Positions 34,664-39,669 of a DNA stretch of 39,669 bases are shown piece by piece. This DNA is from an uncultured bacterium (GTDB taxonomy: Bacteria > Bacillota > Clostridia > Lachnospirales > Lachnospiraceae). The position numbers were made by a program, and so were the translations under genes. Each line of letters starts with the position of its first letter. Position 1 is the first letter of the stretch. Location of the stretch: positions 1 to 39,669 of the forward strand of contig CAJMQQ010000021.1 in the NCBI GenBank assembly GCA_905215625.1, in the 5' to 3' direction. The notes under the pieces were generated by a model. The model worked only from the letters and a program-made list of their open reading frames with translations, was not told the origin of the DNA and ran no database searches.

Positions 34664-35545
34664 ATGACAGGAAAGATTGTAAAAGGGATTGCCGGTTTTT
34701 ATTACGTCCATGACGGAGTCAACCGGATCTATGAATGCCGCGCCAAAGGGATTTTCCGTAACCGGAAGATTAAGCCTTTGGTGGGAGACAATGTAGAATT
34801 TACGATTTTAAATGAAGAACAGTCAGAGGGAAATATTGATGCAATCCTTCCCAGAAAAAATGAACTGATCCGGCCGGCGTCTGCCAATGTGGACCAGGCG
34901 TTGGTAGTCTTTGCCATTACCCATCCAGAGCCAAATTTAAACCTTTTGGATCGGTTTCTGGTCATGATGGGTGTTCAAATCGTACCAGTTATCATCTGTT
35001 TTAACAAGATTGACCTATGCGGGGAAGAATTAATGGAATCTTACCGCAGCATTTATGAAAAGGCCGGTTATCAGGTCGTCTTTATCAGTACCTACGAGGA
35101 ATCCGGAATGCCGGAATTAAAGGAGCTTTTAAAAGGCAAAACTACCGTGCTTGCCGGACCATCGGGCGTAGGAAAGTCTTCTCTTACCAATTTCCTTCTG
35201 CCGGAAGCAGGGATGGAGACTGGAGGAATCAGCGAAAAGATTCAGAGAGGCAAACACACTACCCGCCACTCTCAGCTGTTCTGTGTAGAAGAGCAGACCT
35301 ATTTGATGGATACCCCTGGATTTAGTTCTCTGTATCTGGATATGAAGCCCCAGGAACTGAAAGATTATTTTGGGGAGTTTGCGCCTTATGAGGATGAATG
35401 CCGGTTTTTAGGGTGCGTCCACGTAGGAGAAAAAGTGTGCGGAGTAAAAAACGCGGTAAATGACGGAACTTTAAGCAAGAGCCGCTATGATAATTATCTT
35501 CTGATTTACGAAGAGTTAAAGGAAAAAGACAGGAGGAAATACTAA
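34664..35545 (+). CDS. rsgA: Ribosome small subunit-dependent GTPase RsgA
   Basis: 293 residues. RsgA is a late 30S assembly factor with a circularly permuted GTPase order: G4 (NKID, N114) comes before G1 (GPSGVGKSS, from about 165) and G3 (DTPG, D216). An N-terminal OB fold precedes it, and a C-terminal zinc motif with Cys, His and Cys (CRFLGCVHVGEKVC) follows. Its common position next to prkC and rpe is conserved across Firmicutes. The ribosome site is weak, so coupling to prkC is likely; the stop overlaps rpe by one base. Confidence 0.96.
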   Translation: MTGKIVKGIAGFYYVHDGVNRIYECRAKGIFRNRKIKPLVGDNVEFTILNEEQSEGNIDAILPRKNELIRPASANVDQALVVFAITHPEPNLNLLDRFLVMMGVQIVPVIICFNKIDLCGEELMESYRSIYEKAGYQVVFISTYEESGMPELKELLKGKTTVLAGPSGVGKSSLTNFLLPEAGMETGGISEKIQRGKHTTRHSQLFCVEEQTYLMDTPGFSSLYLDMKPQELKDYFGEFAPYEDECRFLGCVHVGEKVCGVKNAVNDGTLSKSRYDNYLLIYEELKEKDRRKY

Positions 35546-36219
35546 TGGAGTATATTTTAGCGCCGTCTGTTTTAGGGGCGGATTTTACAAAATTAGGAGA
35601 AGAAGTGCAGACTGTAGCAAAGGCCGGAGCCGAATACATCCATTTAGATGTTATGGACGGCGCTTTTGTCCCCAGCATTTCCTTTGGAATGCCAGTGATC
35701 CAGTCTTTAAGAACGGTAACAGATAAAGTCTTTGACGTACACATGATGGTGGAAGAGCCAGGCCGCTATGTTCAGGATATGAAGCAGGCAGGAGCAGATC
35801 TAATCTGCGTTCATGCAGAAGCCTGCTGCCACCTGGATCGGACCCTTCATCAGATTAAAGAGGCCGGATTAAAAGCCGGAGTTGCATTAAATCCGGCCAC
35901 TCCTGTGGAAGTCCTGGAATACGTTCTGCCCCTTGCAGATATGGTGCTGGTGATGTCAGTAAATCCCGGTTTTGGCGGACAGAAATTCATTCCGTATGCA
36001 GTGGAAAAGGTAAAGAAGCTGCGGGCAATGATAAAAGCCCAGGGACTTGAAACGGATATTCAGGTAGACGGCGGCGTGACCTTAGACAACGCCAGAACGC
36101 TTCTGGATGCAGGAGCCAACATTCTGGTGGCAGGTTCCGCAGTATTTAAGCAGGATGCGGCAGCCAATGTAGCTGGATTTTTAGAAATTTTTAAGGAGTA
36201 TCAGTCGCAGAAATTATGA
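35545..36219 (+). CDS. rpe: Ribulose-phosphate 3-epimerase
   Basis: 224 residues, TIM barrel. It interconverts ribulose-5-P and xylulose-5-P in the pentose phosphate pathway. Signature stretches are SVLGADFTKLGEEV, IHLDVMDGAFVPSISFG, DVHMMVEEP, LVMSVNPGFGGQKFI and IQVDGGV, which contain the metal-binding His and Asp residues. AGGAGGAA precedes the ATG. It overlaps rsgA at one end and thiN by 4 bases at the other. Confidence 0.97.
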   Translation: MEYILAPSVLGADFTKLGEEVQTVAKAGAEYIHLDVMDGAFVPSISFGMPVIQSLRTVTDKVFDVHMMVEEPGRYVQDMKQAGADLICVHAEACCHLDRTLHQIKEAGLKAGVALNPATPVEVLEYVLPLADMVLVMSVNPGFGGQKFIPYAVEKVKKLRAMIKAQGLETDIQVDGGVTLDNARTLLDAGANILVAGSAVFKQDAAANVAGFLEIFKEYQSQKL

Positions 36220-36866
36220 AAACTTGTTTAGTCATTACCGGCGGTCCTATTGATTTAGGGTTCGCCGGCGATTTTTTAAAGGACAGAAGCTTTAATAAAG
36301 TAATTGCAGTAGATGCCGGATTGGAAGCGGTAAAGGCCTTGGGCATCCTTCCGGATGTAATTGTAGGGGATTTTGATACCGTAAAGCCAGAGGTACTTTC
36401 TGAATTCCGGCAGATGGAGCACATTGTCTGGGAAGTTCATCAGCCGGAAAAGGATGAAACAGATACCGAACTGGCTTTAAATCGGGCCATAGCGTCCGGC
36501 TGCGGGGAAATTGCCGTATTAGGCGCTACCGGAGGCCGTCTGGATCATATGCTGGGAAACATTCACTTATTGTATCCTTGCCTTCAAAAGGGGATTTTTG
36601 CCTATCTTCTGGATCGCCAGAATAAAGTCTATCTTCTGGATGAAGGAAAAGACTTTTTTGAAGAAACGTTGTGGGGAAAATACGTCTCTTTCCTGCCGTT
36701 AAGCCAGGAGGTGAAAGGGATTACCCTGACTGGGTTCAAATATCCCCTTCACGAAAAAGATATTGAGATAGGTACCAGTCTGTGCATCAGCAACGAATTG
36801 ATAGAAGAAGAGGCCAGAATTGATTTTCAGGAAGGCGTTCTCATCTGTGTGGAGTCCCATGACTAA
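36216..36866 (+). CDS. thiN: Thiamine diphosphokinase
   Basis: 216 residues. It converts thiamine to thiamine diphosphate using ATP. Family motifs are VIVGDFDTV, EKDETDTELAL and LGATGGRLDHMLGN, and the C-terminal sandwich domain contains GITLTGFKYPL. It overlaps the rpe stop (ATGA); AAGGAG lies 16 bases upstream, so coupling probably helps. It is the last gene of the murE-to-thiN run, and a hairpin follows. Confidence 0.95.
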   Translation: MKTCLVITGGPIDLGFAGDFLKDRSFNKVIAVDAGLEAVKALGILPDVIVGDFDTVKPEVLSEFRQMEHIVWEVHQPEKDETDTELALNRAIASGCGEIAVLGATGGRLDHMLGNIHLLYPCLQKGIFAYLLDRQNKVYLLDEGKDFFEETLWGKYVSFLPLSQEVKGITLTGFKYPLHEKDIEIGTSLCISNELIEEEARIDFQEGVLICVESHD

Positions 36867-36888
36867 ACTGGACTGGGCAAAAATAAAC

Positions 36889-36917
36889 AAACTGGATATT
36901 TTGAACAATCCAGTTTT
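36889..36917 (+). terminator. Probable terminator after thiN
   Basis: AAACTGGAT (36889-36897) pairs with ATCCAGTTT (36908-36916), a 9-bp stem with a 10-base loop that ends in TTTTG. The U-run is short, so efficiency may be modest. A second copy of AAACTGGA at 36865-36872 can pair with the same right arm. Confidence 0.55.
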
Positions 36918-36961
36918 GTGATAGGATCAACTCCATTCGAGGGAAAAGGAGAGGATGACAG

Positions 36962-37591
36962 ATGAATAAGAATATGACCCAACACGAAAAAACTTACAAA
37001 TTGGCCCTGGCAGGTCTGATGGCGGCGCTGTGCTATGCAGGCTACGCATTTCTTCCTGCCTTCAGCGCAGATGGAACCAAAATCCATTTTGGCAATACGT
37101 TTGTAGTACTGGCAGCCTATCTGTTAGGAGGTCTGTACGGCGGATTGGCAGGAGCAGTGGGACTGACAGTGGCAGACCTGTTAGGCGGCTTTGCCGAGTC
37201 TGCTCCCAGGACGTTTATCTGCAAATTGATGATTGGCCTGATTGTCGGACTGGTGGCCCACAGAGTTGCCAGGATTTCAGAGAAGCATTCAGCCGGATAT
37301 GTAACCAAATGGGCGATTCTTGCAGCAGCAGCCGGACTTGGCTTTAACTGCATTTTTGAACCGTCGTTAAAATATATCTGGTATACCCTTTTAACGCCAA
37401 ACCCGGAGAAGGCGGCAAAAGCGATTGCATCCCTGATGGCGCTGACCACCTATACAACATTTATTAATTCCATTATCAATACCATTACTTCCGTAGTTTT
37501 GTATACAGCCCTTCGTCCTGCATTGAAAAATTCCGGACTTCTGACCATGCTGGCGCCAAAACCTGCACAGAAAAAAGCAAAAGAGGATTAA
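36962..37591 (+). CDS. ECF transporter S component, probably vitamin B6-specific
   Basis: 209 residues with about six membrane spans. It has the S-component features of the ECF family: a small-residue helix near the N-terminus (LALAGLMAALCYAGYAF), IHFGNTFVVLAAYLLGG, GLAGAVGLTVADLLGG and CKLMIGLIVG. S components bind the vitamin and work with shared EcfA, EcfA' and EcfT, which are not in this window. The next gene, 3 bases later, is a pyridoxal kinase, which points to pyridoxine or pyridoxal as substrate. That assignment rests on context. GGAGAGG precedes the ATG. Confidence 0.85.
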   Translation: MNKNMTQHEKTYKLALAGLMAALCYAGYAFLPAFSADGTKIHFGNTFVVLAAYLLGGLYGGLAGAVGLTVADLLGGFAESAPRTFICKLMIGLIVGLVAHRVARISEKHSAGYVTKWAILAAAAGLGFNCIFEPSLKYIWYTLLTPNPEKAAKAIASLMALTTYTTFINSIINTITSVVLYTALRPALKNSGLLTMLAPKPAQKKAKED

Positions 37592-37594
37592 GTT

Positions 37595-38455
37595 ATGACC
37601 CAGATTCATCAGAAAAAAATAATGATGATTAACGATTTGTCCGGCTATGGCCGCTGTTCCCTAACCGTTGCCATTCCGGTTCTGGCGGCGTTGAAAGTCC
37701 AGTGCTGTCCGGTGCCGACTTCGATTTTTTCCAATCACACCGGTTTTCCAACCTGGCATTTTGATGATTATACCGAACATATGCCAGAATATCTGGGAAA
37801 ATGGAAGGAACTGAATCTTTCCTTCGACGGAATTGCCATAGGTTTTTTAGGTTCTGCCAGACAGATGGAAATTGTGGAACAGGCGATTTTGACTTTTCAA
37901 AAGCCTCACACCAGTATTCTGATTGACCCGATTATGGGGGATCATGGAAAGTCCTATGCTACTTATACCGACGAAATGTGCCGGAAAATGGGACGGCTGA
38001 TTGGTCTGGCAGATATTATCACTCCCAATCTTACAGAAGCCTGCATCTTAACCGGAACCCCCTATAAGTCTTCTGGCTGGAAACGTTCTGAGCTGGAGGC
38101 GATGGCGCGGATCCTTCAGTCCATGGGACCAAAGCAGGTAGTCATTACCGGAGCGAAAGAAGGCAGTTATCTGACCAATACTGTGGCGCTTTCAGATGGA
38201 ACCATCCATTTTATCCGTACCAGAACCGCAGGAGAGGAACGGCCCGGCACTGGGGACGTATTTTCTTCGATTGTGGCTGGCGGCATGGTGATGGGAGAAG
38301 AACTGGCGGTTTCAGTAAAAAAAGCAGCTCGTTTTATTGGAGAATGTATAAAAATTTCGGATAAATTGGAGATTCCCAGAGAAAATGGGGTATGCTTTGA
38401 GATGATTCTGGGAAAATTAGCAAAGAGCAGCCAGGTACAAAGCCGTAAAATTTAG
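37595..38455 (+). CDS. pdxY: Pyridoxal/pyridoxamine kinase
   Basis: 286 residues of the ribokinase fold, PfkB-like vitamin kinases. It opens MMINDLSGYGRCSLTVAIPVL and has the pyridoxal-binding stretch SIFSNHTGFP, IDPIMGDHGK, DIITPNLTEACILTG and the anion hole/catalytic GTGD at 218-221 (D221 the base). It phosphorylates pyridoxal, pyridoxine or pyridoxamine to salvage vitamin B6. PdxK and ThiD are relatives, but the layout fits the PdxY group best. It starts 3 bases after the ECF S component, forming a two-gene salvage unit. Confidence 0.9.
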   Translation: MTQIHQKKIMMINDLSGYGRCSLTVAIPVLAALKVQCCPVPTSIFSNHTGFPTWHFDDYTEHMPEYLGKWKELNLSFDGIAIGFLGSARQMEIVEQAILTFQKPHTSILIDPIMGDHGKSYATYTDEMCRKMGRLIGLADIITPNLTEACILTGTPYKSSGWKRSELEAMARILQSMGPKQVVITGAKEGSYLTNTVALSDGTIHFIRTRTAGEERPGTGDVFSSIVAGGMVMGEELAVSVKKAARFIGECIKISDKLEIPRENGVCFEMILGKLAKSSQVQSRKI

Positions 38456-38475
38456 CCTCCAGATACATGGCTGCC

Positions 38476-38504
38476 TTGCAATTATGCAGGATCTGTAGTA
38501 TAAT
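38476..38504 (+). promoter_or_regulatory. serS promoter
   Basis: TTGCAA (38476-38481), a 17-base spacer and TATAAT (38499-38504), about 70 bases before the start codon. I saw no T-box core in the leader, so classic tRNA-Ser-sensing control is unlikely. Confidence 0.8.
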
Positions 38505-38522
38505 CCTACCCAGACTATACCG

Positions 38523-38550
38523 TTTTCCTGAACTTTCCAGAGCAGGAAAA
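38523..38550 (+). other. Stem-loop in the serS leader
   Basis: TTTTCCTG (38523-38530) pairs with CAGGAAAA (38543-38550). It lies between the promoter and the AGGAGGAG ribosome site (38562-38569) and has no T-run after it. It could tune mRNA stability or translation. Confidence 0.35.
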
Positions 38551-38573
38551 AGTGGACATACCAGGAGGAGATC

Positions 38574-39669
38574 ATGTTAGATTTAAAGTTTGTCAGAGAA
38601 AATCCGGAGATTGTAAAACAGAACATTAAAAATAAGTTCCAGGACGCAAAACTTCCATTAGTTGATGAAGTCATCGAATTAGATGCTGTAAGCCGTACCA
38701 CTAAGGCAGAGGCCGATTCCCTGAGAGCCAACCGCAACAAATTATCCAAGCAGATTGGCGCTCTGATGGGACAGGGCAAAAAGGACGAGGCAGAAGAAGT
38801 AAAACGTCAGGTAGGCGAAGATGCAAAGCGCCTTGCCGAGTTAGAGGAAAAAGAGGCTGAGTATGAGGAGCGCATCAAAAAGATTATGATGACCATTCCA
38901 AACATCATTGACCCAAGCGTTCCCATTGGAAAAGATGACAGCGAAAACGTAGAGGTACAGCGGTACGGCGAGCCGGTAGTTCCGGATTTTGAGATTCCTT
39001 ACCATACCGATATCATGGAAAGTTTTGACGGCATTGACTTAGACTCTGCCAGAAGAGTAGCAGGCAACGGCTTCTACTATCTGATGGGAGACATTGCAAG
39101 ACTCCATTCTGCAGTGATTTCTTACGCAAGAGATTTTATGATTAACAGAGGATTTACTTACTGCGTACCGCCGTTTATGATCCGCAGCAACGTTGTAACA
39201 GGCGTTATGAGCTTTGCCGAGATGGACGCCATGATGTACAAGATTGAGGGCGAAGATTTGTACTTAATCGGTACCAGCGAGCATTCCATGATCGGTAAGT
39301 TTATCGACCAGATTATTCCAGAAGAAGAACTTCCAAAGACCCTGACCAGCTATTCTCCATGCTTCCGTAAGGAAAAAGGCGCTCATGGCTTAGAGGAAAG
39401 AGGCGTATACCGGATTCACCAGTTTGAAAAGCAGGAAATGATCGTAGTCTGCCGTCCGGAGGAAAGCCCGATGTGGTTTGACAAGTTATGGCAGAATACC
39501 GTTGATTTATTCCGTTCCATGGATATTCCGGTTCGTACCTTAGAGTGCTGCTCCGGCGACTTAGCAGACTTAAAGGTAAAATCCATTGACGTAGAGGCAT
39601 GGTCTCCAAGACAGAAGAAATACTTTGAGGTAGGAAGCTGCTCCAACTTAGGAGATGCACAGGCACGCC
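38574..39669 (+). CDS. serS: Seryl-tRNA synthetase (3' end cut by window)
   Basis: The first 365 residues of a class II synthetase usually about 425 long; the frame is open to the right edge. AGGAGGAG precedes ATG 38574. Residues about 30-105 are a coiled-coil arm for tRNA-Ser (ADSLRANRNKLSKQIG, RLAELEEKEAEYEERIKK). The catalytic domain reads LIGTSEHSMIG, motif 2 CFRKEKGAHGLEERGVYRIHQFEK and EVGSCSNLGDAQA. These differ from the common bacterial TAEVP and SCSNFEDFQAR and look more like archaeal-type SerRS, a form I associate with Lachnospiraceae. Motif 3 lies outside the window. Confidence 0.95.
   Translation, partial: MLDLKFVRENPEIVKQNIKNKFQDAKLPLVDEVIELDAVSRTTKAEADSLRANRNKLSKQIGALMGQGKKDEAEEVKRQVGEDAKRLAELEEKEAEYEERIKKIMMTIPNIIDPSVPIGKDDSENVEVQRYGEPVVPDFEIPYHTDIMESFDGIDLDSARRVAGNGFYYLMGDIARLHSAVISYARDFMINRGFTYCVPPFMIRSNVVTGVMSFAEMDAMMYKIEGEDLYLIGTSEHSMIGKFIDQIIPEEELPKTLTSYSPCFRKEKGAHGLEERGVYRIHQFEKQEMIVVCRPEESPMWFDKLWQNTVDLFRSMDIPVRTLECCSGDLADLKVKSIDVEAWSPRQKKYFEVGSCSNLGDAQAR

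Noticed and set aside
38456..38573. T-box leader for serS
   Set aside because: At about 60 bases of leader it is too short, and no TGGNACCGCG-like core or terminator/antiterminator pair is seen.

Overview
The window reads as a chromosomal segment of an anaerobic, low-to-mid-GC Firmicute, most likely a Lachnospiraceae-type gut Clostridium. Supporting signs are a formate-tetrahydrofolate ligase, a glycyl-radical activase, a PASTA kinase/PP2C pair, TepA beside FtsK/SpoIIIE, an ECF vitamin transporter subunit, strong AGGAGG ribosome sites and a SerRS of the type I associate with this family. No rRNA, tRNA, CRISPR array, insertion sequence, integrase or phage gene was found.

Region 1 (1-6212) is metabolic. 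A partial LysR regulator is divergent from an SLC13/DASS-type anion transporter and a glycyl-radical-enzyme activase with no glycyl-radical enzyme in view. Next comes preT-preA, the NAD-dependent dihydropyrimidine dehydrogenase, ending in a DUF1097 membrane protein and a strong terminator.

Region 2 (about 6213-13570) is an accessory catabolic cassette that looks AT-richer than its flanks. It holds a binding lipoprotein, a ribose-type permease and a double ATPase, then an MBL-fold hydrolase and a type B carboxylesterase, then a ROK-family regulator with its own promoter. It is bounded by terminators. A perfect 16-bp palindrome overlaps the -10 box of its first promoter. The layout suggests import and hydrolysis of an esterified small molecule under ROK control; the substrate is unknown.

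Region 3 (13525-17410) holds purC and icd on the minus strand, a threonine/glutamate-rich lipoprotein between them, and tepA, a ClpP-fold serine protease.

Region 4 (17485-39669) is core housekeeping, all on the plus strand: ftsK/spoIIIE, fhs, murE, murF, priA, def, fmt, a YugP-type membrane metalloprotease, rsmB, rlmN, the PP2C phosphatase, the PASTA kinase, rsgA, rpe, thiN, an ECF S component, a pyridoxal kinase and a serS cut by the window end. It links wall precursor synthesis, replication restart, initiator-tRNA formylation and deformylation, rRNA modification, ribosome assembly and vitamin salvage.

The main points for a second look are the preTA locus with its unusual neighbours, the ROK/ABC/MBL/esterase cassette, and an in-frame stop at codon 5 of the YugP-type gene. 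The last sits exactly where the ribosome site and the family N-terminus say translation should begin.
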